Shown piece after piece: positions 40,129-48,530 of a stretch of 58,588 bases of DNA. The DNA lies in NCBI GenBank assembly GCA_965652025.1, contig CBFGTM010000016.1, positions 1-58,588 of the forward strand, written 5' to 3'. The stretch is from CAVVWJ01 sp965652025 (GTDB lineage: Bacteria > Gemmatimonadota > Gemmatimonadetes > Gemmatimonadales > GWC2-71-9). The notes beneath the pieces were generated by a model. That model ran no database searches and was not told the origin of the DNA. It saw nothing but the letters and a program-made list of their open reading frames with translations. The stretch's first letter is position 1. Each line of letters begins with the position of its first letter. Position numbers and translations under genes: made by a program.

Positions 40129-41055
40129 ATGAGCCACATGCTGAGCCGCCGGGCACTACTGCGCCGGGCCGCCGCCGCCGGAGCGGCACTCGCCATCCCG
40201 GCGCCACTCGCCGCTTGCATGCGGGAGAGACCAGGTCTCGCCACTGATCCCGACGGAGCCCGGCTCCATGACTGGACTCGGGCGCTCCGAACTGAAGGGC
40301 TGGTTGTCCGGAAGACGCCCCTGGGCCGGAGCGCCATCCGAGTGGGTGAGCTGGCCCGGGGCAGCCCTTATGAGCCTTACACCCTCGACGCCTACCTCAA
40401 GTCGGGGGGAGATCCGGGGTCCGAGCCACTGACACTCTCACTCACTCAGTTCGACTGTGTCACTCTGGTCGAGGCCTGTCTCGGGGTGGCTCGTGTGGCC
40501 CAGAGTGACGAGACTCCGACCTGGCAGCGGCTGGGAAACGAGGTCGAGCGGATGCGGTATCGGGACGGAAGACGGGAGGGATACGCCTCCCGGCTTCACT
40601 ACTTCAGCGAATGGATCCAGGACGGGGCGCGGCGGGGCCTGGTCCGGGACCTGGGTGAGGAGCTGAGCGGAGTCGAGGACCGGCGGCCACTCCGGTTCAT
40701 GACCGCGCATCGGGACAAGTACCCGGCGCTGCGCAGTGCCGCCGTATTCCAGGAAATTGAGGAGATCGAGCAGCGGCTGGACCACGCGATCCGGCGGGTG
40801 ATTCCCACCAAGCTGATACCTCAGCTGGTTGACCGGCTCGAAACCGGTGACGTGCTGGGGTTCGCCACTGAAATACCGGGGCTTGATGTGACCCATGCCG
40901 CCTTTGCCTATCGAAGCGGGGACGGCGTGATGCGGGTCCTGCACGCACCCCTGTCGGGAGGAGTGGTCGAGGTGACCCGGACTACCCTCCCGGAATACGT
41001 CGCCGCCATCAAGCGCTCCACTGGAGTGCTGGTTGCTCGCCCGCTGCGGGGATAG
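40129..41055 (+). CDS. Tat-signal DUF1460 (amidase-like) lipoprotein
   Basis: The 308-residue protein has a Tat-type lipoprotein signal (SRRALLRRAA...PLAAC, Cys at about 34). The DUF1460 domain belongs to the NlpC/P60-like papain clan: SLTQFDCVTLVEACLG carries the likely catalytic Cys, and DVTHAAFAY the His. Relatives cleave peptidoglycan peptides (N-acetylmuramoyl-L-alanine amidase-like). ATG 40138 is an alternative start. First gene of a possible five-gene run ending at 44084. Confidence 0.86.
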   Translation: MSHMLSRRALLRRAAAAGAALAIPAPLAACMRERPGLATDPDGARLHDWTRALRTEGLVVRKTPLGRSAIRVGELARGSPYEPYTLDAYLKSGGDPGSEPLTLSLTQFDCVTLVEACLGVARVAQSDETPTWQRLGNEVERMRYRDGRREGYASRLHYFSEWIQDGARRGLVRDLGEELSGVEDRRPLRFMTAHRDKYPALRSAAVFQEIEEIEQRLDHAIRRVIPTKLIPQLVDRLETGDVLGFATEIPGLDVTHAAFAYRSGDGVMRVLHAPLSGGVVEVTRTTLPEYVAAIKRSTGVLVARPLRG

Positions 41056-41058
41056 AGA

Positions 41059-41976
41059 ATGATGCTGAGCCGGAGGAACCTGCTTCTGACCGCGGCTGCC
41101 GGTGCAGCCGGGGCCTTGCTGCGCCCCCTGTGGGGGCTCTCGCGAGCGGTTCCACTGACTCGCCCCATTCCCTCTACCGGCGAGCAGCTCCCGGTCATCG
41201 GCCTGGGCAGCTGGATCACCTTCAACGTGGGTGACGATCCCGAGCTCAGAGACGAATGCGCGGAGGTGATGCGGGCGTTCTTCACGGCCGGCGGCCGGAT
41301 GATCGACTCATCGCCGATGTACGGATCATCTCAGGCCGTGATCGGATACGGCCTTCGAAAGCTGGGGAAGCCGTCGGGACTCTTCTCGGCTGACAAAGTC
41401 TGGACCTCCTCTGAATCCGAAGGACCGGAGCAGATCGAACACACCAGGACTCGCTGGGGAGTTCCCCGGCTCGACCTGCTGCAGGTGCACAACCTGCTCG
41501 GCTGGGAGTCTCACCTGCCTAGGCTGCGGGCTCTCAAGGCCGAGGGACGGATCCGGTACGTCGGGATTACCACGTCCGAAGGACGGCGTCACGACGAGAT
41601 GGAAGCGATCATGCGACGGCAGCCAGTGGATTTCACTCAGGTCACTTACAACATCCTGGACCGGGAGGCGGAGCAGCGGATCCTGCCTCTGGCGCAGGAC
41701 CGTGGCATTGCGGTGATCATCAACCGGCCGTTTCGCCAGGGAGACCTGATCCGTCAGGTGCAGCGGCATCCCCTTCCCGCCTGGGCCGGCGAACTCGGGG
41801 CCGCCAACTGGGCCCAGTTTCTCCTGAAGTTCATCGTGTCCCACCCCGCGGTGACCTGTGCCATTCCGGCTACCTCGCAGGTCGCCCATGTGAGGGAGAA
41901 CCTGGACGCCGCAGTGGGAGCGCTCCCGGACCCAGCCATGCGGCGGCGCATGATCAGCTACGTTGAGGGACTCTGA
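41059..41976 (+). CDS. Tat-exported aldo/keto reductase
   Basis: A 305-residue aldo/keto-reductase-fold protein with a twin-arginine signal (LSRRNLLLTAAAGAAGALL). Active-site remnants: Asp/Tyr in IDSSPMYGSS, Lys in SADKVWT, His in QVHNLLGW. IPATSQVAHVRENLDAAVG is the cofactor-binding end. Exported AKRs are uncommon because NADPH is cytoplasmic; folded export with bound cofactor through Tat would solve this. Begins 3 bp after the DUF1460 gene. Confidence 0.87.
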   Translation: MMLSRRNLLLTAAAGAAGALLRPLWGLSRAVPLTRPIPSTGEQLPVIGLGSWITFNVGDDPELRDECAEVMRAFFTAGGRMIDSSPMYGSSQAVIGYGLRKLGKPSGLFSADKVWTSSESEGPEQIEHTRTRWGVPRLDLLQVHNLLGWESHLPRLRALKAEGRIRYVGITTSEGRRHDEMEAIMRRQPVDFTQVTYNILDREAEQRILPLAQDRGIAVIINRPFRQGDLIRQVQRHPLPAWAGELGAANWAQFLLKFIVSHPAVTCAIPATSQVAHVRENLDAAVGALPDPAMRRRMISYVEGL

Positions 41977-41977
41977 C

Positions 41978-42688
41978 ATGCAGGAGTGGTGGACCTACCG
42001 ACTCTCCGACTTCCTGCTGTTCTCCCCCCGCACCTACTACCGGATGATCGAGCGGCTAAACGAGTCGGTATGGCCGGCGCACCTTCTGACTCTGGCGCTG
42101 GGCTGCACCCTACTCGCACTCGCTCGGGGGGCGACGATCCCTCGGCTGCGTGTCGTGTGGACGGTTCTTGCGCTGCTCTGGCTCTGGACTGGTTGGGCCT
42201 TCCTGTGGCGACGCTATTCCGCGATCAACTGGGCTGCGGTCTACCTCGCTCCATTGTTTGTGCTTCAGGCGCTGCTACTACTAATGGAAGGGTTTGGCCG
42301 GAGTACCGTGAGGAACCGAGGCGATGGCCGAACGCGGACCGCTGGACTGGCCCTCTTCGTGGGAGCGATCGCACTGTATCCGCTGATCGCACCGCTCGTG
42401 GGACGCGGATGGGAACAGGCAGAGGTGTTTGGCCTAGAGCCGGACCCCACCGCGATCGCGACGCTGGGAATGGTCCTCCTGGCTTCCAGTCAGAGATCCG
42501 GCAGGTTGATGATAATGCCAGTGGTATGGTGCCTGATCAGCGGACTTACGCTCTGGGCGATGGGGTCACCGGAGGCCTGGCTTCCACCGGCTGCGGCTGT
42601 CCTCAGCGTGTTATTCAGCCGGTGGAGAAAGACTGATTCCGCTGCTGCATCGGAAGGCAGGACGTTGAATTGGCGCGCAAGCAATTGA
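41978..42688 (+). CDS. DUF6064-like membrane protein
   Basis: A protein of 236 residues from ATG at 41978, one base after the preceding stop. It starts EWWTYRLSDFLLFSPRTYYRMIERLN, as DUF6064 proteins do, and has about six or seven hydrophobic helices. The function is unknown. Its 3' end overlaps the AlkB gene by 19 bp. Confidence 0.78.
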   Translation: MQEWWTYRLSDFLLFSPRTYYRMIERLNESVWPAHLLTLALGCTLLALARGATIPRLRVVWTVLALLWLWTGWAFLWRRYSAINWAAVYLAPLFVLQALLLLMEGFGRSTVRNRGDGRTRTAGLALFVGAIALYPLIAPLVGRGWEQAEVFGLEPDPTAIATLGMVLLASSQRSGRLMIMPVVWCLISGLTLWAMGSPEAWLPPAAAVLSVLFSRWRKTDSAAASEGRTLNWRASN

Positions 42689-43257
42689 CTCTGTTCGGAG
42701 CCACCCGGGCGCTGCCGGAGGGCTTCAGATACCAGCCGGAGATCCTCCGGCCGGAGGAGGAGCAGTCGATTCTCGAACGAGTGAGGTCCCTTCCCTTCAA
42801 GGAGTTCGAGTTCCAGGGATTCGTCGGCAAGAGACGGACCGTCTCTTTCGGCTGGCACTACGACTTCAACGACCGGTCACTCCAGAAGGCCGAGGATATA
42901 CCTGACTTCCTCCTGTCGCTCCGGGAAGTGGCCGCCGAATTCGCCGAGCTGCCGGCGGCAGCGCTGCAGCAGGTGCTGGTGATAGAGTATGACGCCGGCG
43001 CTGCGATAGGATGGCACCGGGACAAGAAGGTCTTCGGTGACGTGCTCGGCGTCTCTCTGCTCTCCGCCTGCCGCTTCCGCTTCCGGCGCAAGTCCGGCTC
43101 GAGCTGGGAGCGAGCCGCCATCACCGCCGAGCCTCGTTCGGTCTATCTGCTTCGGGGCCCCTCGAGAACCGAGTGGGAGCACAGCATCCCGGCAGTCGAA
43201 ACCCTACGCTACTCGATTACCTACCGCAGTCTACTCGAGTCCCGCTCGCCACCGTGA
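42670..43257 (+). CDS. alkB: AlkB-type 2-oxoglutarate/Fe(II) dioxygenase
   Basis: A protein of 195 residues from TTG at 42670. It is short, as are the AlkB homologues in the ALKBH2/3-like group. Iron ligands His116 and Asp118 (GWHRDK) and His171 (EHSIP), and 2-oxoglutarate ligands in RYSITYR (Arg180, Arg186) are all present; VSFGWHYDF matches the substrate lid. It should remove methyl groups from alkylated bases by oxidation. It overlaps DUF6064 upstream and the exonuclease downstream (GTGA), so it is co-translated with both. Confidence 0.92.
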   Translation: MARKQLTLFGATRALPEGFRYQPEILRPEEEQSILERVRSLPFKEFEFQGFVGKRRTVSFGWHYDFNDRSLQKAEDIPDFLLSLREVAAEFAELPAAALQQVLVIEYDAGAAIGWHRDKKVFGDVLGVSLLSACRFRFRRKSGSSWERAAITAEPRSVYLLRGPSRTEWEHSIPAVETLRYSITYRSLLESRSPP

Positions 43258-44084
43258 TCGTCCATCTCATCGACGGCACCTACGAGCTGTTCCGCCATTT
43301 CTACGGCCAGCGCCGCTTCAACAAGGGGGTGGATGCACCCTACGGCGCCGTAGCTGGAGTGCTCGGGACAGTACTGCAGCTGATCGAATCGGGCGCCACT
43401 CATCTCGGGGTGGCCACCGATCATGTGATCGAGTCCTTTCGCAATGAACTGTGGCCCGGCTACAAGACGTCGGCGGGAATGGAGCGCGCCCTACTGGCCC
43501 AGTTCCACCCGTTGGAGGAAGCACTGGCGGCGATGGGAGTTGCAGTGTGGCCCATGGTCGAGCTGGAGGCAGATGACGCGCTCGCCTCAGCCGCCTGGAT
43601 CGCGGCCCGCGATGAGTCGGTGGAGAAGGTCTGCATCTGGACCCCGGACAAGGACCTAGCGCAGTGCGTTCAGGGTGAGCGGGTGGTGCAGATCGAGCAG
43701 CGGACCAAGCGGATCCGGGATGCCGCCGGAGTTCGCGAAAAGTTCGGGGTGGACCCCGCTCTGATACCTGATTTCCTTGCGCTGGTTGGCGACGCAGCGG
43801 ACGGCTATCCCGGCATTGCGGGCATCGGGACCTCGACCGCCGCCCGGCTGCTCAATCAGTATGGCCCGCTCGAAAGCTTTCCGCCGGGCGTGCTGGGGGG
43901 CGAGCGCGAGCTGGCCCTGTTGTTCAAGATCCTGGCTACCCTCAGGACCGATGCCCCACTCTTCGACGGAGTCGAGGAGCTGCGGTGGCAGGGCCCTGGC
44001 CCCGGCTTCGCCGAGTGGGGGGACCGTTTGGGCAGCCGTTTGATGCAGCGGGTCGATTCCGCCGCGGCTCGTTCGACGTGTTAA
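43254..44084 (+). CDS. 5'-3' exonuclease (flap endonuclease family)
   Basis: A protein of 276 residues from GTG at 43254, overlapping the AlkB stop as GTGA. PIN/FEN fold with metal-binding acids in LIDGTYELFRHF, ELEADDALA and TPDKDLAQCV, and the helix-hairpin-helix region VGDAADGYPGIAGIGTSTA, where most homologues have GDSSDNIPGVPGIG. It matches the N-terminal domain of DNA polymerase I or stand-alone ExoIX-like proteins. Coupling with AlkB suggests a role in base-damage repair or RNA-primer removal. Earlier in-frame codons lie inside the AlkB gene. Confidence 0.9.
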   Translation: MIVHLIDGTYELFRHFYGQRRFNKGVDAPYGAVAGVLGTVLQLIESGATHLGVATDHVIESFRNELWPGYKTSAGMERALLAQFHPLEEALAAMGVAVWPMVELEADDALASAAWIAARDESVEKVCIWTPDKDLAQCVQGERVVQIEQRTKRIRDAAGVREKFGVDPALIPDFLALVGDAADGYPGIAGIGTSTAARLLNQYGPLESFPPGVLGGERELALLFKILATLRTDAPLFDGVEELRWQGPGPGFAEWGDRLGSRLMQRVDSAAARSTC

Positions 44085-44141
44085 TGAAGGGCCAGAGAGC
44101 CCAGTGCGAGTCGAACCAATAACCTTATAGGAGTCACTAAC

Positions 44142-44576
44142 ATGCGGTTCATGGTGATCGTGAAGGCCGACAAGGACAGCGAGGCTGGGGTTCTGCCCAG
44201 CACCGAGATGCTGGCCGACATGGGCAGGTTTAACGAGGAGCTGGTCAAGGCGGGTGTGATGCTGGCGGGCGAGGGGCTTCAGCCGAGCTCCAAGGGTGCC
44301 CGGGTGAGGTTTTCCGGGAAGAAGCGGACCGTGATCGACGGCCCGTTTGCGGAGACCAAGGAGCTGGTCGCGGGCTACTGGCTCTGGCAGGTGAGGTCCA
44401 GAGATGAGGCCATCGAGTGGCTGAAGCGGGCTCCCTTCCAAGATGCCGAAGTAGAGATCCGCCAGGTGTTCGAAGAGGACGATTTCGGCGAGCAATTTAC
44501 CCCGGAGCTTCGGGAACAGGAACAGCGGCTACGGGACCAGATCGCTGCCCAGCAACATACAGCAGGCAAGAAATAG
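44142..44576 (+). CDS. YCII/DGPF-domain protein
   Basis: A 144-residue dimeric alpha-beta barrel protein. RFMVIVKADKDSEAGVLP and the DGPF signature (VIDGPFAETKELVAGYWLW) are clear. DGPF proteins are regularly encoded beside ECF42-type sigma factors, and one lies at 45527. Their biochemical role is unknown. AGGAG 8 nt before the ATG supports the start. A terminator at 44622 separates it from the next gene, so it may be its own transcript. Confidence 0.92.
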   Translation: MRFMVIVKADKDSEAGVLPSTEMLADMGRFNEELVKAGVMLAGEGLQPSSKGARVRFSGKKRTVIDGPFAETKELVAGYWLWQVRSRDEAIEWLKRAPFQDAEVEIRQVFEEDDFGEQFTPELREQEQRLRDQIAAQQHTAGKK

Positions 44577-44621
44577 TCAGGTGCGATAGACCGAGCTCCC
44601 TCCACCAAACATCGTAGTATC

Positions 44622-44655
44622 TAGCCCGCGTCGAACCCCGGCGCGGGCTATTTTT
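44622..44655 (+). terminator. Terminator between DGPF gene and transporter
   Basis: A perfect 9-bp stem TAGCCCGCG / CGCGGGCTA with an 11-nt loop, followed by TTTTT. Confidence 0.82.
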
Positions 44656-44663
44656 GCACCATC

Positions 44664-45530
44664 ATGATCTACCTTCTGGCACTGGGATCCGCCTTGCTCT
44701 ACGGGGCCGCGGATTTCACCGGCGGTCTTGCAACCAAGCGCGCCGGCACCATCCCGGTAGTGCTCCTCTCTCAGGCCAGCGGGCTGGCTCTTCTCGCTCT
44801 GCTGCTTTCGGTGCTGCCGGATGCCCAGCCAACACACCTCGACCTGGCCTGGGGTGCTGTCGCCGGACTCACCGGGGGCATCGGCGTTGCGCTGCTGTAC
44901 CGGGCTCTGGCTATCGGCACGATGGCCGTGGTAGCACCGACGACCGCGGTCTGCGCAGTCACGATTCCAGTTGCGGTCGCGATTGGCCTGGGCGAGCGCC
45001 CGGTGCCACTCGCTGGGGCCGGTATTGTGCTCGGGATCGTGTCCATCGTATTGGTGAGCCGGCATACTCCCGCCTCTTCCGGGCGGCAGCAGCGCGAGCC
45101 GCGGAAGACCCTGCCGCCGGGAGTCGGGACGGCCCTGACCTCCGGTGTCGCGATCGGGTTCTTCTTCCTGGCCCTGGCGCGGACCCGCTCCGAAGCAGGC
45201 ATGTGGCCGCTCCTGGTATCGCGATCCCTCACCGTCGTGCTGTTCGGGCTGATCTCGATCCTCGGCCGGCGGTCAGTCCGCATGCCCGGCAAAGTGGCAA
45301 CCCTTGCCGTCCTCTGCGGGGCTGTAGACATGGTGGCCAACGCGCTGTATCTCCTGGCCGCACGGGAGGGGCCCCTCAGCATCGTGGTCACCCTGTCTTC
45401 GCTCTATCCCGCGAGCACCGTGTTGCTGGCCCGGATCGTTCTCCGGGAGCGGCTCAACTTCTGGCAGGTCTCCGGAGTGGCCTGCGCGCTGGCAGCGGTG
45501 GTCTTGATCGTCCGGGGAGGATCGCCGTGA
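44664..45530 (+). CDS. EamA-family (DMT superfamily) transporter
   Basis: A 288-residue integral membrane protein with about ten helices arranged as two EamA repeats (LLYGAADFTGGLATKR near the start; SLYPASTVLLARIVLRERL at the second repeat). Such carriers export amino acids, nucleosides or metabolites. Its stop overlaps the sigma-factor start as GTGA, so the two are coupled. A transporter is not a standard member of the ECF42/DGPF pair. Confidence 0.88.
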   Translation: MIYLLALGSALLYGAADFTGGLATKRAGTIPVVLLSQASGLALLALLLSVLPDAQPTHLDLAWGAVAGLTGGIGVALLYRALAIGTMAVVAPTTAVCAVTIPVAVAIGLGERPVPLAGAGIVLGIVSIVLVSRHTPASSGRQQREPRKTLPPGVGTALTSGVAIGFFFLALARTRSEAGMWPLLVSRSLTVVLFGLISILGRRSVRMPGKVATLAVLCGAVDMVANALYLLAAREGPLSIVVTLSSLYPASTVLLARIVLRERLNFWQVSGVACALAAVVLIVRGGSP

Positions 45531-46810
45531 CCACCACCGACATCCAGCGCGCTATCGATGCCGTGTGGCGAATCGAGTCCGCCAGGCTCATTGCGGGGCT
45601 GACCCGAATGGTCGGTGATGTCGGACTGGCGGAGGACCTGGCCCAGGACGCTCTGGTGGCGGCGCTGGAGCGGTGGCCCCAGTCCGGCATTCCCGACAAA
45701 CCCGGAGCCTGGCTCATGGCGACGGCGAAGCATCGGGCGATAGACCAGCTGCGCCGGCGAAAGATGCAGGACCGCAAGCATGTGGAGGTGGGCTATGAGC
45801 TGGAGCAGCGGCAGGAGCTGGGAGCCGGCGACCTCGACGCCGCGCTGGATGATCCAGTGGGTGACGATCTGCTTCGCCTGGTGTTCATCTCCTGCCATCC
45901 GGTTCTGACCCGGGAGGCGCGCGCCGCGCTCACGCTGCGGCTGCTGGGCGGCCTGACTACCGATGAAATCGGCCGGGCGTTTCTGGCGCCGGAGCCGACC
46001 ATCGCCCAGCGAATCGTGCGGGCCAAGCGAACGCTGGCGGAGGCCAAGGTGCCGTTCGAGGTCCCTCGCGGAGAGGAGCTCACCGCTCGGCTCTCCTCGG
46101 TGCTGGAGGTGGTGTACCTGATTTTCAACGAGGGCTATTCGGCGACGGCCGGCGATGACTGGATGCGGCCCCAGCTCTGTGAAGAGGCGCTGCGCCTGGG
46201 ACGAATCCTGGTCGGCCTGGTTCCCGATCAGGCCGAGGTTCATGGACTCGTTGCTTTGATGGAAATCCAGGCATCGAGGCTCCGGGCTCGGATCGGACCG
46301 TCGGGGGAGCCGGTTCTGTTACTGGATCAGGATCGGAGCCGGTGGGACCGGATGCTCATCGGCAGAGGGCTGGATGCGCTCGAGCGAGCCGAGTCTCTGG
46401 GAAATGCCGGTCCCTACACGCTGCAGGCGAAGATTGCGGCCTGTCACGCGCGCGCCCGGATCCCAGAGGAGACCGATTGGATTCAGGTGGCGGCGCTCTA
46501 CCAGCTGCTGCTCCAGCTCACACCCACCCCCGTGGTGGAGCTGAACCGCGCGGTAGCCGTGGGGATGGCGTTTGGTCCGGCGGCGGGACTCGAGATCGCG
46601 GATGCGCTTCAGGCAGAGCCGGCGCTGGAGTCCTATCACCTGCTGCCGGCAGTTCGGGGCGATCTCCTGCTGAAGCTCAACCGCTACGACGAGGCCCAGG
46701 CAGAGTTCGAACGGGCGGCGTCACTCACCCGGAATGCACCGGAGCGGGAGCTGCTGCTCCGGCGCGCGGCCGAGTGCGCCGAGCAGGCTACGGCCCGGTC
46801 GAGAAGTTGA
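45527..46810 (+). CDS. ECF42-like RNA polymerase sigma factor with C-terminal TPR-like domain
   Basis: A protein of 427 residues from GTG at 45527. Sigma region 2 at about 15-80 (LAEDLAQDALVAALERWP, KPGAWLMATAKHRAIDQLRRR), region 4 at about 115-180 (RLLGGLTTDEIGRAFLAPEP), followed by a long helical extension with IFNEGYSATAGDDWMRPQLC, LIGRGLDALERA and VVELNRAVAVGMAFGPAAG. This layout (COG4941/DUF6596) defines the ECF42 group, in which the extension replaces an anti-sigma factor and a DGPF gene is usually the neighbour. The open frame runs far upstream across the transporter, but that part is a shadow. Confidence 0.9.
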   Translation: MTTTDIQRAIDAVWRIESARLIAGLTRMVGDVGLAEDLAQDALVAALERWPQSGIPDKPGAWLMATAKHRAIDQLRRRKMQDRKHVEVGYELEQRQELGAGDLDAALDDPVGDDLLRLVFISCHPVLTREARAALTLRLLGGLTTDEIGRAFLAPEPTIAQRIVRAKRTLAEAKVPFEVPRGEELTARLSSVLEVVYLIFNEGYSATAGDDWMRPQLCEEALRLGRILVGLVPDQAEVHGLVALMEIQASRLRARIGPSGEPVLLLDQDRSRWDRMLIGRGLDALERAESLGNAGPYTLQAKIAACHARARIPEETDWIQVAALYQLLLQLTPTPVVELNRAVAVGMAFGPAAGLEIADALQAEPALESYHLLPAVRGDLLLKLNRYDEAQAEFERAASLTRNAPERELLLRRAAECAEQATARSRS

Positions 46811-47234
46811 GCGGCTGCTCGAAGAGATGGATAGCGACGAAACGCCAGCGCTCCTCGAAGTGAATCATCCGAAACTCATCGCCACCCACCAGCGCCGCTC
46901 CGCACCGGGGCACGAATACTTCAGCCCAGTCCTCGACCAGCACCATGGCCGCCTGATCGACCTGGGGTCCGTTCTGGTTGCCGCAGACCGGCTGGTCGGC
47001 ATTCAGCGACAGTTTTGCCGCCGGCGGGGAGCGATGCGCCACCACCTTGGCAGCCAGGATGTCGTCGGTTAGAGCTTCCCAGTCGCCATGGGCCAGATTG
47101 AAGTAGAAGGCCCGGAGCGTCTGCCGGATCTGGGCCTGCGCCGAGTCAGCCGTGGGCGAATGCTGGGCTGCAATCGACCTCGACCCGAGCATCGTCAACG
47201 CGATCGTCAGACATACGACTCGAATAGCCCGCAT
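46788..47234 (-). CDS. Secreted NTF2/SnoaL-like protein
   Basis: A 148-residue protein with a signal peptide (about 1-23, SRSIAAQ). AQIRQTLRAFYFNLAHGDWEALTDDI and the C-terminal strands IHFEERWRFVAIHLFEQPL fit the NTF2-like cone fold. Function unknown. Its 3' end overlaps the sigma-factor gene by 23 bp in convergent orientation. It starts 10 bp after the 2OG-Fe oxygenase stop, so it may belong to the same leftward transcript. Confidence 0.65.
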   Translation of the reverse strand: MRAIRVVCLTIALTMLGSRSIAAQHSPTADSAQAQIRQTLRAFYFNLAHGDWEALTDDILAAKVVAHRSPPAAKLSLNADQPVCGNQNGPQVDQAAMVLVEDWAEVFVPRCGAALVGGDEFRMIHFEERWRFVAIHLFEQPLNFSTGP

Positions 47235-47244
47235 CTATCCAACC

Positions 47245-47991
47245 TCACTCGCCATCATGAAAGATGATCCCCAGGGTGTACCGCTGGCCCGAGCGAATGC
47301 GGCTGACGCCGTGCCGAAGGTTGACCCGATACGCCCCGCGGCTGCCCTGCACCGGCCGCTGGCGCACGGTGAACACCACCGCGTCTCCGCGCCCGAGCGG
47401 CACCACCTCGGCCCGGGACTGCATTCTGGGGCGCTGCTCGGTCATCACGAATTCACCGCCGGTAAAGTCCTGCCCCGGCGCCGACAGGAGAATCGCTACC
47501 TGGAGAGGAAATACGTGCTCGCCGTACACGTCCTGGTGGAGACAGTTGTAGTCACCCGGCCCGTACTGCAGGAGCAGTGGTGTTGGCTTCCGTTGTCGAG
47601 CCCTGTGGCACCGCGCAATGAATTCGGCGTGGCTGGGAGGGTAGCGCACATCGACCCCCATCGCCTCGTTCCAGCGATTGGCCAATGGAACCAGTCTGGG
47701 GTACAGCGTGGTGCGTAGACCGGCGATGAGGTCCGGCAGGGGATAGGCAAAGTATTGGTACTCTCCCTTGCCGAAGCCGTGGCGGGCCATCACCACTCGG
47801 GAGCGAAAATTGGCCGGCTCGGCATAGAGCGCCGCCAGCTCCCGACACTCATCGGCCGAGATCAGACTTTCCAGAACCGCATTTCCCCCGGCGTCGAGAT
47901 CCTGGGTGATGAGGGTCCAATCGTACCTGGCGGTGCGGTCGGTGATCTCGTCCGAGCTCGGAGCTGCCGCCACCGCGGCCGGGGCGCTCAC
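47245..47991 (-). CDS. 2OG-Fe(II) oxygenase (prolyl-hydroxylase-like, COG3826 type)
   Basis: A protein of 248 residues from GTG at 47991, overlapping the stop of the methyltransferase gene as GTGA. Jelly-roll core with His152-x-Asp154 (CLHQDVYGEHVFPLQ), His227 (NLRHGVSRI) and a downstream Arg as cosubstrate ligand. GGEFVMTEQRPRMQSRAEVVPL is a family segment. Proteins of this type are commonly encoded next to ada, as here, which suggests a role in alkylation damage, though the substrate is not established. The longer open frame upstream is an overlap with ogt. Confidence 0.86.
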   Translation of the reverse strand: MSAPAAVAAAPSSDEITDRTARYDWTLITQDLDAGGNAVLESLISADECRELAALYAEPANFRSRVVMARHGFGKGEYQYFAYPLPDLIAGLRTTLYPRLVPLANRWNEAMGVDVRYPPSHAEFIARCHRARQRKPTPLLLQYGPGDYNCLHQDVYGEHVFPLQVAILLSAPGQDFTGGEFVMTEQRPRMQSRAEVVPLGRGDAVVFTVRQRPVQGSRGAYRVNLRHGVSRIRSGQRYTLGIIFHDGE

Positions 47992-48530
47992 GCGGTCGCC
48001 TCGCGCTGGAGCAGGACCTTCTTGCGGCCGACGCCCCAGCGATAGCCCGACAACCTGCCATCGCTTCGCACCACCCGATGACAGGGGATGGCCACCGCGA
48101 TCGGATTGGCGGCGCAGGCCTGGGCCACCGCCCGGACCGCGCGGGGAGCTCCGATCCGGGTAGCGATCTCGCCATAGGTGGCGGTGGATCCAGGCGGGAT
48201 CTCCCGGAGGGCCTGCCACGCCCGCTGCTGAAAGACGGTTCCGCGCACATCCAGCAGCAGCTCGGCCCCCTTGCCGGGCGACTCTATCATCTCGACCACC
48301 TGGGGCACCAGATCACCGATGGCCTCGTCGGCTCGAACCAGAGCGGCGTCGGGATAGCGAGCGGCCAACTCCCGAGCCAGGCTGTCGGCATCGTCACCCA
48401 GGAGAATGGCGCAAACGCCGGTCTCGCTCCGGGCAATGAGCAGGGATCCCAGGAAACACTCTCCAATGGTGAACAGCAGATCGTTCATGTAGTCCTCATC
48501 GCTGGCGTCGAACTGCAGGGTAATTGTCAC
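47988..48530 (-). CDS. ogt: Methylated-DNA-protein cysteine methyltransferase (Ogt / Ada C-terminal type)
   Basis: A protein of 180 residues from GTG at 48530; ATG at codon 15 is an alternative. An N-terminal ribonuclease-H-like region (SETGVCAILLGDDADSLARELAARYP) and the DNA-binding methyltransferase domain follow. The active site is Cys150 in AIPCHRVVRSDG, with GYRWGVGRKKVLLQREA after it. This matches the C-terminal half of Ada rather than short Ogt proteins, but without Ada's regulatory N-terminal domain. It removes O6-methyl groups from guanine by suicide transfer. Coupled to the 2OG-Fe oxygenase. Confidence 0.93.
   Translation of the reverse strand: MTITLQFDASDEDYMNDLLFTIGECFLGSLLIARSETGVCAILLGDDADSLARELAARYPDAALVRADEAIGDLVPQVVEMIESPGKGAELLLDVRGTVFQQRAWQALREIPPGSTATYGEIATRIGAPRAVRAVAQACAANPIAVAIPCHRVVRSDGRLSGYRWGVGRKKVLLQREATA

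Noticed and set aside
44654..45526. Upstream open extension of the sigma-factor frame
   Set aside because: The region encodes the EamA transporter in another frame; the extension is Arg/Gly/Pro-rich and non-homologous.
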